Source of the DNA: Phycisphaeraceae bacterium
GTDB lineage: Bacteria; Planctomycetota; Phycisphaerae; Phycisphaerales; Zrk34
Direction: 5' to 3'
Length of the DNA: 28,319 nt
Assembly (NCBI GenBank): GCA_028281485.1
Contig: JANQJT010000146.1
Location: 1-28,319 of the forward strand
In this document: positions 8,701-16,129 of the stretch, one piece after another
Numbering within the stretch: position 1 is the first letter of the stretch
Layout of the letters: the number at the start of each line of letters is the position of its first letter
The notes under the pieces: model-generated
Told to the model about the DNA's origin: nothing
Database searches by the model: none
The model's input: the letters and a program-made list of their open reading frames with translations, nothing else
Program-made: the position numbers and the translations under genes

Positions 8701-11670
8701 CTCCGTCCCCTGCACAACGATCCCCGTGGATGAGTTGTAGGCGTTGAATACCAGGACAGTACGCCCAAGATCATCAACCTGGTACTTGGTTTCAACGCCA
8801 CGTGCATCGGTTTCGATTCGACTGGCACAGCAATCGTTGTACATCGTCAACGTCGTGGTGCCATCCAGATACGCGTGCTCCGTCACACGCCCCTGATCGT
8901 CAATCGTTGCAGCGATACGTTGTTCCAATACATCCAAGTGTGTATCAGTATCAGATGGCTCGTATCGTACAGTCTGGCTAAACAACTCACGACCATAATC
9001 TGCGCTAAGCTCCGTGGTTCGGCGCGTTCCATACGCAACAGCCGACAGGTCACTATTCGCGAAACCCTCCGTAACCGTTGTAATCTCGACACTATGGCTG
9101 GTTCCATCGACTAACCGCGAACCCGTACCGTACGACACCTGCGTCAGACGCCCATCAGACGTCTCCCGACGCACCACCTCATACTCATGGGGCTGGCCCT
9201 GCTCATAAGACCACGTCTTTGCAACGCGATGCCCATCAGTACCCGCCGCCGCCTGCTCGACCAGCTGCTGAATACTCGAGACCCACGGATCGGCACTGAC
9301 GATCTCCCACACCTCATCCGTATCTGCCACCGAGGAATCCACCCAGTTAACCGTACACCGCAGCGACTCACTGCTCCCCGCCACCTTCGTCAACTGCCAG
9401 GTCACCACCGCATCACTGACCACACTCCCCGACGCTCCGTCTTTATCCACATCCGTGTACCGCTCCGTCTGGGTCTTAATCTCGATATTTGACGAAGCCA
9501 ACTCATTGAACGTCGCAGATGAATCGTTCAGCGCGTCGCCAAGCTGCCTGACCTCGCGCGTCTGCATTGGCGCACTTTCATCAGCAGCATACTCATAATC
9601 GTACCGACCCCACGCCCCCTCGGCCGTTTCATAGGACGTAGGCCTGCCCCGATAGTTGTAAGCCCACGCCGTCTGCTCTTCCTCAGCCCCCGTGGTCGTC
9701 GTACGCGACAGGAGCTTACGGCCCCACCTATGATTCTTGTAGACCTCAACCACCTCAGACAAAACGCTTTCACCGGCACCCGATCCCTGCACAATCGTCG
9801 TCGTTTCAACTTCCTGATTTATTTCGGAATCCCACACCGCGACCTTCTTGGTCCGTCGCTTAGCCGATTCGACCGTCAGCAACTGTGGATCCATCCCCTC
9901 TGCAAGCTCCCACGATTCATCCGTCGCGTCGTAGGTGAACTGATTCACCAACACGATTTCGCCGGTCTCATTCTTCTTGGTAATCCTTAGAGCATCCTGG
10001 CTCGTCCCGACATCCTCGAAACGATACAGGTAATACGGAGTCATCCCCGTGGTATCGTAGTACTCCTGCTGCCCATCCAACGAGGGATTATCCGTAACGT
10101 AGTATCGGATCTCATAGTCTCCGCCATCATCCACAACATCGACAAGCAGCTCACCGTTGAAGACCTGACGAATACCCGCTACGTCTTTCTTCACCGTAAC
10201 ACTGTCATGCGCAACAACCGTCCAGCCCGATCGCGTGACCAAGCCACTCCCCGGCTCACGCTCGTGTAGCACCAGATATCCCGCAGATTCCTCGCCGACC
10301 TTGCCCAACCCCGCAATGATCTGCGCGCTTTGCAATCGATACTCAACCCCCGCGTTATCGAGACACCAGCCCGTGTCACAATTTGCGTTTGGGCAGTAGC
10401 CCAGGTCTGGCTCCGTATCAAAGTCCGGCGATAAGACACCGTGGACTGCCGACAATCGCCACTCGGCACACGACCCTCCATCTTGATCACCAGGTATGTG
10501 CTCTGGCCACACAGGCATTACATCCAGTATCGCCGTCTCATCTTCGGGATCGGTATAAGTCAGAAATACATCCGAATAATATCGCTTGAAATAGACATCT
10601 TCCTCCAGATCCTCCACATCAATGCGTGCATATCTGTATGGCACGGCATCGACAGGATTAGGGTTTCCCGAGTGTTTATCCCCTGCATACTCGTTGGGCA
10701 CCGGCGAGGTAGCGGGAACAGGATCGTACACAACTAACTGTTGACCCGATACCGCCGGATCGTATTCATTATGAAATGAGTAATTCTCTACCTCAATATA
10801 GATCGTCACAACCTGATCTTCTTCCGTTATAGCGCTGTGATTTTCTTCCCAACTGATCCGTCCATTGTTATTCTCTAGCACAGCGAGGTGACCATTATCT
10901 AACGATGAGAATGACCCTATCAACGCTTGAGTCTGCGGATGCCAGACCGCATCAGCAAAACCCGGCCTGTTTTCATCTGGGTTCCCATTCAAGGCTTCTG
11001 CCATAGCAACAGCTAAAGTATCTGGATGAGCAGCTGTGCCATCTGACTGTTTCGAATAATTCGTAATGATGGGATCGGAATCACGACGCACTGCAATCTG
11101 ACCTTGGCCGCTGGTCCCATCCAACTGATTCAGTTCAAGGATATATCCGGTGAGCGCCTCAGCCGCTTCTTCGACATTGCCTTCGTGAATCCCCTCATTC
11201 GCATAACTTTCCCACAACATGATACGACCGGTAATCGGATCAGCGGGATCCGGCTTCATGAAATCATATTGATCATACGATTCACTTGTTCCAGGCTTCT
11301 TGAAGTTATCATAAATCTTGGTGTGATTACCAAAAAACGCTTCTTTCACCGCCCGCACGCGTTCGACCGCATACGCCTTGTTCCGCATCCGATCACCGTA
11401 GAACTCATCACCCGGTTTCGGAGGCGTAAGATTTGGGCTGCACGAGTCACACCCCGGCCACTTGACGTATTCCTCCGGGCCATTTGGCATCAAGCCTTTT
11501 TTCCAGAAATAATTGTATCGCCCGTTGAACTCGCGCATCGCCAGCTCGATATTGATCCGTGGCCCCGTCTGTGCATGCGCGTTCTGAGGCCACGTCGTCA
11601 ACGCGAGCCCGGCGACAAGAGCAACCATCACGACCATGCAACGACTTACCGTTAGTTTCCAATCACACAT
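2770..11670 (-). CDS. Giant secreted RHS/YD-repeat protein with embedded dockerin and variable tip
   Basis: This is a 2966-residue RHS-family protein. ATG 11670 is preferred because AAGGA lies eight bases upstream; the frame also extends to TTG 11694. Residues 1-33 form a Sec signal peptide (TVSRCMVVMVALVAGLALTT, then AHAQ). About 500 residues of unrecognised N-terminal region follow, with CDSC and CPNANCDTGWC clusters. YD repeats such as YDDAGRQV, YDDYGRVA, FDALGRQT and YDAWNRQV run from about residue 950 to 2490 and should build the hollow beta shell. Two probable concanavalin-like jelly rolls interrupt them at about 2010-2400. The core (about 2555-2745) holds YTPYGERK, dockerin loops DINGDGLYNPTD and DLNGDGDVNPTD, RARMRDPKLGRF and QFDPSG. 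The last 220 residues are an AT-rich variable tip of unknown fold with CCC near its end. By analogy with RHS toxins the shell would encapsulate the tip. Toxicity, autocleavage and the export route are not shown by the sequence. Confidence 0.9.
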   Translation of the reverse strand: MCDWKLTVSRCMVVMVALVAGLALTTWPQNAHAQTGPRINIELAMREFNGRYNYFWKKGLMPNGPEEYVKWPGCDSCSPNLTPPKPGDEFYGDRMRNKAYAVERVRAVKEAFFGNHTKIYDNFKKPGTSESYDQYDFMKPDPADPITGRIMLWESYANEGIHEGNVEEAAEALTGYILELNQLDGTSGQGQIAVRRDSDPIITNYSKQSDGTAAHPDTLAVAMAEALNGNPDENRPGFADAVWHPQTQALIGSFSSLDNGHLAVLENNNGRISWEENHSAITEEDQVVTIYIEVENYSFHNEYDPAVSGQQLVVYDPVPATSPVPNEYAGDKHSGNPNPVDAVPYRYARIDVEDLEEDVYFKRYYSDVFLTYTDPEDETAILDVMPVWPEHIPGDQDGGSCAEWRLSAVHGVLSPDFDTEPDLGYCPNANCDTGWCLDNAGVEYRLQSAQIIAGLGKVGEESAGYLVLHEREPGSGLVTRSGWTVVAHDSVTVKKDVAGIRQVFNGELLVDVVDDGGDYEIRYYVTDNPSLDGQQEYYDTTGMTPYYLYRFEDVGTSQDALRITKKNETGEIVLVNQFTYDATDESWELAEGMDPQLLTVESAKRRTKKVAVWDSEINQEVETTTIVQGSGAGESVLSEVVEVYKNHRWGRKLLSRTTTTGAEEEQTAWAYNYRGRPTSYETAEGAWGRYDYEYAADESAPMQTREVRQLGDALNDSSATFNELASSNIEIKTQTERYTDVDKDGASGSVVSDAVVTWQLTKVAGSSESLRCTVNWVDSSVADTDEVWEIVSADPWVSSIQQLVEQAAAGTDGHRVAKTWSYEQGQPHEYEVVRRETSDGRLTQVSYGTGSRLVDGTSHSVEITTVTEGFANSDLSAVAYGTRRTTELSADYGRELFSQTVRYEPSDTDTHLDVLEQRIAATIDDQGRVTEHAYLDGTTTLTMYNDCCASRIETDARGVETKYQVDDLGRTVLVFNAYNSSTGIVVQGTEYDGLDRPVRTWIERSSPFNQTYDSGVGDTDLLLSETTYDDLGRVASQMDGEGRMRFYFYREVEADTGEPGNPNTNYGRVVSSGYGGPVYQEKLVYPHSKSMGPIQVSWVDAQGRTVRTFTAATSLSSDWNGSAPSINDVEGDDLTELTRTSYVYDWAGRVIETRSYHLVPGTMYTEGTEGTNYALNTNAYDVYGRSWKQVDALGNVTISQYDDANSSDRVIVIYQGTDATDATPDDPQGGGVSGNNMELVSEVWYDEDYNRTGIDWRPYATRRSSLLPKDVLSYRHDDAEMVYVSATATINEQSVDYAQRQSLSKPQDTTSPWSLQIQGIGGRLSESYVLENGIADLADPSKILSKSENVYDDSGQLQSVRQYEVVIGTGPTANYIETVYDYDDAGRQVRVTVPTGGYQKTTYDDYGRVARTVLVASEGATDDATSFIEDTVMTETVMTYDNTGIAVLTTNYARLPGSTVEGLLSDNPGHARITYSAAWYDDAGRPYYSAYYGDNGGVAITEQPSSLPTPSDTVVVTQTFYDESGRVKYVEDNAGVKTRYFFDALGRQTYVVEGWNGVEPPTLDLDAPGDRTADVNRITKYTYNVAGQVDTITAIDPDANGNVSDNQTTTYTYGGDDGTVSPVYRKGLLLKTEYPDSTGAGDDVAMTYHANGAVATRTDQRGVTLTYHYNDDGRRKAQVASNFDTETDQSVVSMTYEYDKLQRLEKVSSHSSAQSAPTTVDVLNTVEYAYNGFGQLASETQDHDGAGTRYDPQTVSYTYAGTANGNRLSSTTYPNGQVINVLYEGHDGAISRPTGLEDATIAAVSGQEGVIARYSYLGDGTILSKDLPEANVKLSAWNWNSGASAWDEDPFDADDGRIDRFGRIVSQQWGHYDETSGTLTGDDKTSSHVFNIRYGYDRASNRLYADRQVHKSHSQVYSHDNLHRLTATDIGKINSAQDEIESFWTRRDQAWELDQVGNQVAVDDFGQSDWRKDEFNTANEFDGDVGDHQVHRGGKSTLLNDGFGSASSASDYSYHQTQAPHMNISGGNAMLNVDESKDHAIAIVNGGAIGPNQLLARIKIPTTTSGGPGTSGFAGLVFGYKSDNDYWIDVAEYDSGSSSWKQRVYHVVNGTKTLKMEAGLSFSSSDTVSYSYWHYADRHGLHDYAQNFENGYPSGRVGIVSNHDAIEFAYFQNYDDAIHTDTLGRIINFGANASAHAIEERVAGDGELYLKSSWSSHYQPRLFKGLESKRFDVTFRVRRSGSANRYAYFAFNATDQGDYDEIKLPLMASGASLPSALEFINGRVGNAPPSGGQSTPQAMPTVSSSEYLWCRIIADDDTGGNLQLRVFCASTPSSSENEPTWNTSDTSSQLVYKADDTVFDYSGGLLGFSRGTTVYIDHVTVRFDTDDDGDIDGIVYEEEFDLSGDYAGGENLEHDAAGNITYDGLYAYTYDAWNRQVMTRRAYRDDSGTIQAHYTVQENVYDGLGRRIAKFAELARDTSTGDLVEQGAENSYVGLHDLSAAEHYFYDGQRLIETQNDAEKVLKQQVWGLMYVDELVRVAITRTIGNGANPNYNWSHRFFALHDANFNVMGIVEAYSGRLVERYEYTPYGERKIFSHGWVDGDINGDGLYNPTDLAQVTLDWNEPTGWLLGDLNGDGDVNPTDSARSTLAYQAAQRNYLDADPWVSYPVLRSIRVADTGSTHKLSLCDFGHQGLMHDENTGLIYNRARMRDPKLGRFMQRDPLGYVDGLSVYATHHLLHGQFDPSGKEKAIRRLNSSSMHSWRDESYWRINQPAIPNVFLQNTKAEYAVGIKWKCGKKNNGDVEFKVYSPRLENFNLVNEIDSYSMSVGGISHSVEDYGATDANYEPVLGNCGKNATGKGMIVLLDVYWRHKQETELSVGVSVYGYGISRSVATISSKDVAIAHKKYRLEITCCCKNGEMETEINVKKIRSTLLYDGGLHSVGNIDHDGWPDGTPAKEGPLIQSLNK

Positions 11671-11782
11671 GACTGTATCCTTACTTGGCCGCAAGGCCCC
11701 TGTTCATCTCGATCGTTTTTTGCCCAAACCGGATCACACATCCACGCTTCACATCGTGCGGCGAAGACAACTACATGTCACT

Positions 11783-12580
11783 TCACTCGTTGACACGATC
11801 TTGCTCACTCTTTTCGCTGTCACCCGCTCGCTGAGCAGGGACGATCATCGCCCGATAGCGCATCATCGGAGCGATTGTGTCGGGCAGATCGCTGTCCAAT
11901 ACAATGCTCTCGACCCGATTCCTCTCCGTTGAAATCGGAGTAACCACCAATTCATACTGTTTCCCCGCCTTAACCACCTTCAACTCAGACTTGAATCCCC
12001 CCGATACTTGCTCAACAACAGGGGCTTCTTTCTCACGCGATGACTTTTCATCACCCTCTCTCTGCGGTCGCTTGCTCAGAGAGAGTTCGACCGGCTTGTT
12101 ATAATCAACCGTGAGACTGATTGTTTTAGATTCAGCTTCATCGCCAACCCGCCACACAAGATCACCAGCGCCCTCAGCTCGAATGATCTGAGGACGCTTA
12201 ACGCGCACACCCAGCACATGCGGCTCGGCCCCCGGCTCATCGGTTACCAATTCGATGTTCCACTGAGCCGCACCGTATACTCGGGCAACCTGGCACGTAG
12301 CCGTGAACTCGCGAGACTCTCCGGGGCGAATGGATTTCAACCGCACGCGGTCAACCTTAATACCGTGCGGCAGCTGCATGACGGTGACTGATAACGGATA
12401 ATCACCCGTATTGGTGCAGCGAAACACCGCCGAAGCCGTCGCATCTTCAAGCCCCACCTCAACGACGACAAGATTCTGCTCCCATGACAATCCTGCGTAT
12501 AAATCACGCTGAGCAAAACACAAAAAGATCATTCCGATCAATAAAACACACACCAGATTCGTTTCTTTCTTATATGACAT
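11783..12580 (-). CDS. Secreted DUF1573-like beta-sandwich protein
   Basis: This 265-residue protein has a signal peptide (residues about 6-25, LVCVLLIGMIFLCFAQ, then LYAG). The mature start LSWEQNLVVVEVG with AVFRCTNTGDYPLSVTVMQL resembles the DUF1573/ASH-type immunoglobulin-like fold common in planctomycete and Bacteroidetes secreted proteins, but it lacks the usual CGC-type cysteine motif. A second beta-rich half follows, and the C terminus is charged (SEKSEQDRVNE). ATG 12580 is chosen because AAGGGG lies at good spacing; ATG 12586 is too close to it. It starts 26 bases after the preceding gene and ends 112 bases before the RHS gene on the same strand, so the three are probably co-transcribed. 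A role as a periplasmic partner or chaperone of the RHS protein is possible but inferred only from position. Confidence 0.75.
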   Translation of the reverse strand: MSYKKETNLVCVLLIGMIFLCFAQRDLYAGLSWEQNLVVVEVGLEDATASAVFRCTNTGDYPLSVTVMQLPHGIKVDRVRLKSIRPGESREFTATCQVARVYGAAQWNIELVTDEPGAEPHVLGVRVKRPQIIRAEGAGDLVWRVGDEAESKTISLTVDYNKPVELSLSKRPQREGDEKSSREKEAPVVEQVSGGFKSELKVVKAGKQYELVVTPISTERNRVESIVLDSDLPDTIAPMMRYRAMIVPAQRAGDSEKSEQDRVNE

Positions 12581-12606
12581 ACCCATTACCCCTTCGACAT
12601 GTACCT

Positions 12607-13401
12607 TTACTGCCCCATTGATTCACGAACGTTATCTTCACCCAATAATTGACTGGGCATCGGCAGGACATTCCGCTCCGCCAACTGCGCCCCGCGTATC
12701 TTCTCGCGCTGATTGATCGCCGCCTGCTGGATCGCCAGCTTCTGACCGTAGGTCAACACGCGATCCATCTCAGTCTGAAACTGATTGTTGTTCCGCACGA
12801 CCGATATACCCTCGATCTGACTTTTCGACAGACCGGGTGCAAATCGAAGCTCACGAGCCAAGCCCTGATTCGCAATAGCAGACTCGTGATAGCTTGCCTG
12901 CTCCACTGACACCGCATTCCTTACGGTGGGTATCGCAGCCTCAACAAGCTGTTTGCGCTCGGCCATCTTCTCGACCAACTGCTCCCGAAGCGCCGCAACA
13001 TCACGTGCCACCGATGTGTCGCGCGTGCCGATCTGGATTTTTCGCCGCAGCTCACGCAGTCGACGCGTATCCTGGCGAATCAGCCGTTCCTTGGCTTCCA
13101 GTGAGTCCTTATTCGATTGATACCAGACAAGCAGTGCGCCCAAGACGCGCTCGGCATCGGCCTGGCTACATCCCATCGCGGCCAGATCGCTGTTGGTCAG
13201 CGCCAATTCGTGCCGCAACTTGCGAACCGCTGTGTACGTGGCCGGGTCCAACGCATGCGTGGGCTCGGAAACCACCAATTGTGATTGGGCTAGTGCCTCT
13301 TCCGAATCCAGCGTGGCCGCCACGATCAGCCCAATGATCACAGACACGATTCCCAATTGAAGAAGCATGACTTTCCAATGCTGACGGATAATGCGTGGCA
13401 T
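12607..13401 (-). CDS. Secreted or membrane-anchored coiled-coil protein of unknown function
   Basis: This 264-residue protein starts at ATG 13401, seven bases after AAGGAG; an upstream in-frame extension to 13449 lacks a ribosome-binding site. A hydrophobic segment at about residues 12-29 (VMLLQLGIVSVIIGLIVA), followed by EALAQ, is a signal peptide or membrane anchor. The mature part is almost entirely helical and charged, with probable coiled coils around KERLIRQDTRRLRELRRK and REQLVEKMAERKQLVEAA. No enzyme motif is visible and no family is recognised. It is the first gene of the presumed RHS operon, downstream of a consensus-like promoter and a long leader. The name is descriptive only. 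Confidence 0.7.
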   Translation of the reverse strand: MPRIIRQHWKVMLLQLGIVSVIIGLIVAATLDSEEALAQSQLVVSEPTHALDPATYTAVRKLRHELALTNSDLAAMGCSQADAERVLGALLVWYQSNKDSLEAKERLIRQDTRRLRELRRKIQIGTRDTSVARDVAALREQLVEKMAERKQLVEAAIPTVRNAVSVEQASYHESAIANQGLARELRFAPGLSKSQIEGISVVRNNNQFQTEMDRVLTYGQKLAIQQAAINQREKIRGAQLAERNVLPMPSQLLGEDNVRESMGQ

Positions 13402-13893
13402 GCGATATCTCCTTGTCCAAATCACCGATCCTTCGAACACCTCGCGCAACGATCGCGCCCGCCCATAGAGGGCGTTTTATTCACCCCTGGAAGAATGTTG
13501 AATCACAACACACCGATAGCGCTCGGCATCACCGATGCCGTTTCAGTGTGCGTTTTCTAGCGCGATGTCACAGCGACAACAGTCGCTTAGGACACGATTC
13601 AAGTATCTTGAGTGGACCCGAAATACGGATGGAAACAGTTGTTGTCCCCAGACCCCGTGACCGCCCAGATCATTTCATGCGTCCCCTGAACTCAAGTCAT
13701 TTCGTCTTACACGAATCACGCATACATTGCATTTAATTTATTACGACACCCACGCCGCACTGTCAAGATATTTTTATCCACTCTCACAATAACCTGTGGC
13801 CAACCTGCGCATTTGTATTATCTTAGTTGTGTTGGCGTAGCATGATAGAAACCCTGCCTGGCCACTTGCTTTTTGTATCAGGGGAAACGACCA
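13402..13893. other. Divergent intergenic region between the RHS operon and the T2SS operon
   Basis: This 492-bp gap holds no convincing gene. On the minus strand it contains a near-consensus promoter (13738-13766) and then about 330 nt of leader. The leader contains a nested stem-loop at 13509-13550 (inner stem CGGCATC/GATGCCG at 13524-13540, outer CACAC/GTGTG) and a hairpin CGCCC/GGGCG at 13460-13474. On the plus strand that last hairpin is followed by TTTTATT and would look like a terminator, but no plus-strand gene precedes it. For the T2SS operon a TATTAT at 13816-13821 is a possible -10, but no good -35 is seen. Confidence 0.6.
13738..13766 (-). promoter_or_regulatory. Sigma-70-type promoter for the RHS operon
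   Basis: On the minus strand TTGACA (13761-13766) is followed by exactly 17 bases and TAATAA (13738-13743). The -35 is perfect and the -10 matches four or five of six positions. Transcription would start near 13731, giving a leader of about 330 nt before ATG 13401. Confidence 0.6.
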
Positions 13894-16104
13894 GTGACGT
13901 ATCACTCGACGGGGTCTCGGGGAACGCAGCTCAGTCTTGCACTGTTTGGTCTGCTATTGATGGCGAACTCACTGCTGGGCCAGAGCGATGATGGCAAAGC
14001 CACTCCCTCTCAAGATTCTCGCATCACGCTCAACCTCGGCGACGAAGTCGAACTCAAGCACCTCATCGATTACGTCAGCCTGCGATTGAAGATCAACATC
14101 CTCTACGACGAGCAGGTTGCGCGCAAGACCATCACCATCCGCGCCCCCGAGAAAATATCCGAGGATTCCCTGCTCGGCCTGCTCGAAAGCGTTCTAAAAA
14201 TGAAAGGCTTGGCACTCATCGAAGCCGATCAGCCCGGCTGGATGCGAGTCGTGCCCGCCACCAATCTCAATCCCATCGCCAAACCTCTCGACAGCGCGCA
14301 AGCGAAACCCACAGAGGTGGTCTCCCGCATCTTTCATCTCGAGCACGCCGAACCCAAGACCGTCGAAAGCGTGCTCAAGGCCTTCCTCAGCGACAAGGGA
14401 GCCAACACGCTCTCGGTAGACAAGACCCGCATCCTGATCGTGACCGATTTCGCTGCCAACTTCGATCGCATCGAGCGCCTCGTAGAACTCGCCGACCAAG
14501 CCGGCCCCACCATCGAGACCCGATTCATCCAGGCGCGGCACGTCCCCGCCCCGCAACTCGCCCAACAGGCCAGCACACACATCGCCACCAAACGCCGCCT
14601 CGAAGGAGAAACCGCGAACACCACCTTCGATCTATCCTTCGACCAACGCACGGACCAGCTCATCGCCGTCGGCACAGCAGGCGAGATCGACGAAGTCGCC
14701 CAATTCATCTCCTCCATCGACATCCCGCTGAATCTCTCGACCAAGGTGTACCAGTTCGAGGCCGCCTCACCCGAGCGCATCGATCGCCTGACCAGGGAAC
14801 TCGTCGGCGAACAGGACGCCGCGCGTCTTTACCGCTCGGTCATCGATCGCGAAGCACGCATGCTCGTGGTCACCGCCACACCCGAAATCCACGAACAGGT
14901 CGTCGCCCTGAAAGACGACCTGGACATCTCCCTCTCAGAGACCCAATACCCCATCCGCTCATACAAGATCCTTCACACGACCGCTTCCGATGTCCTCGCC
15001 ATCATTCAGCAGATCGAAGGCGGCGATCTGTTGAACAACGTCGACCTGACCGGTATCGATGAAGATGCAGGCCAACCGACCGCCACCGGCCCGCAACCCG
15101 TGGACGTCCCCTCGCTTTTTCCCGAAGTACAATCCAATCAATCCCTACGCCCGATCATCCAGACCCTTCGCACGCAGCGTGCCCGCGTCACCGCCGCCCC
15201 CAACACCAACAGCATCATCGTTATTGCCGATCCCGCCACGCATCGCGTTTACGAGAAACTCATCAGCCTGCTCGACCGACGCCGGCCGCAGGTCCTCCTC
15301 GAGTGCCTCATCGTCACGCTCGACACCAGCGACGGCTACTCGCTGGGCGTGGAGATCTCCAGAGCCGGCGGCGTCGACCAGGGCCGATACCTCACGTTCA
15401 GCTCGTTCGGCCTCAGCGAAGTCGACGCCGATTCCGGCGCCCTCACGCTCACGCCCGGCGTGGGCTTCAACGGCGCCATCATCAGCGCGGACATCGCCGA
15501 CATCATCGTCAAGGCACTCAAGAGCAACGGCCGCGCCGATGTCCTCTCCGCACCACGCCTGCTGATCAACGACAACGCCACCGGAACACTCGACAGCATC
15601 AACGAGGCCCCCGTCACCAGCATCAACACCTTCGACACCGGCGCCACCACCAACAGCTTCAGCGGTTTCGTCAGCGCCGGCACAAGCATCTCTCTCACAC
15701 CTCACATCGCCGAGGGCGATCACCTCCGTCTCGAATACTCCATCGCGCTCAACAGCTTCGGCGAAGGCGGCAGCGAGACCGTCCCACCCCCACGCCAAAC
15801 CAGCAGCCTCGCCAGCGAGGTCACCATCCCCGACGGCCACACCATCATTGTCGGCGGCATCAATCGCCACGACACCACCGAGACCATCCGCCGCATCCCC
15901 ATCCTCGGCGAAACCCCCATCATCGAACACATCTTCTCCGACCGCTCCGACTCCGACACCGAGACCTCCCTGTTCGTATTCATCCGCCCCATCATCCTGC
16001 GTGACGATCAGTTCCACGACCTGCGATACCTCTCCGCCAACGATCTGAACACCGCCGGCCTGCCGCAGGATTACCCGCCCAGCGAACCGATCCCGATGCC
16101 GTAA
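13894..16104 (+). CDS. gspD: Type II secretion outer-membrane secretin GspD
   Basis: This 736-residue protein forms the outer-membrane channel of the T2SS. GTG 13894 is chosen because AGGGGAA lies at normal spacing; TTG 13873 is an in-frame alternative without a site. A signal peptide covers residues about 10-30 (LSLALFGLLLMANSLLGQ). An N0-like domain starts near residue 45 (ITLNLGDEVELKHLIDYV), followed by repeated N-type ring domains beginning near 143 (VVSRIFHLEHAEPKTVE), 209, 283 and 352. The secretin domain runs from about 431 (TAAPNTNSIIVIADP) to the end, with DVLSAPRLLINDNATG near 549, TIPDGHTIIVGGI and RIPILGETPIIEHIF, the conserved membrane-spanning signature. No S-domain is obvious at the C terminus, and the TPR lipoprotein at the end of the operon may act as pilotin. 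It is the first gene of the operon; gspE follows after 25 bases. Confidence 0.93.
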   Translation: MTYHSTGSRGTQLSLALFGLLLMANSLLGQSDDGKATPSQDSRITLNLGDEVELKHLIDYVSLRLKINILYDEQVARKTITIRAPEKISEDSLLGLLESVLKMKGLALIEADQPGWMRVVPATNLNPIAKPLDSAQAKPTEVVSRIFHLEHAEPKTVESVLKAFLSDKGANTLSVDKTRILIVTDFAANFDRIERLVELADQAGPTIETRFIQARHVPAPQLAQQASTHIATKRRLEGETANTTFDLSFDQRTDQLIAVGTAGEIDEVAQFISSIDIPLNLSTKVYQFEAASPERIDRLTRELVGEQDAARLYRSVIDREARMLVVTATPEIHEQVVALKDDLDISLSETQYPIRSYKILHTTASDVLAIIQQIEGGDLLNNVDLTGIDEDAGQPTATGPQPVDVPSLFPEVQSNQSLRPIIQTLRTQRARVTAAPNTNSIIVIADPATHRVYEKLISLLDRRRPQVLLECLIVTLDTSDGYSLGVEISRAGGVDQGRYLTFSSFGLSEVDADSGALTLTPGVGFNGAIISADIADIIVKALKSNGRADVLSAPRLLINDNATGTLDSINEAPVTSINTFDTGATTNSFSGFVSAGTSISLTPHIAEGDHLRLEYSIALNSFGEGGSETVPPPRQTSSLASEVTIPDGHTIIVGGINRHDTTETIRRIPILGETPIIEHIFSDRSDSDTETSLFVFIRPIILRDDQFHDLRYLSANDLNTAGLPQDYPPSEPIPMP

Positions 16105-16129
16105 GCAACGAACCATTGGGGGATGATCG

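Noticed and set aside
11671..11694. Upstream TTG start for the RHS gene
   Set aside because: It adds eight residues before the signal peptide and has no ribosome-binding site, while ATG 11670 follows AAGGA.
13460..13482. Plus-strand hairpin plus TTTTATT resembling an intrinsic terminator
   Set aside because: No plus-strand gene precedes it; it more likely matters as structure in the minus-strand leader, if at all.
13509..13550. Known riboswitch class in the RHS leader
   Set aside because: The nested stem-loop does not match the conserved cores I can recall for c-di-GMP, cobalamin, TPP or SAM riboswitches.
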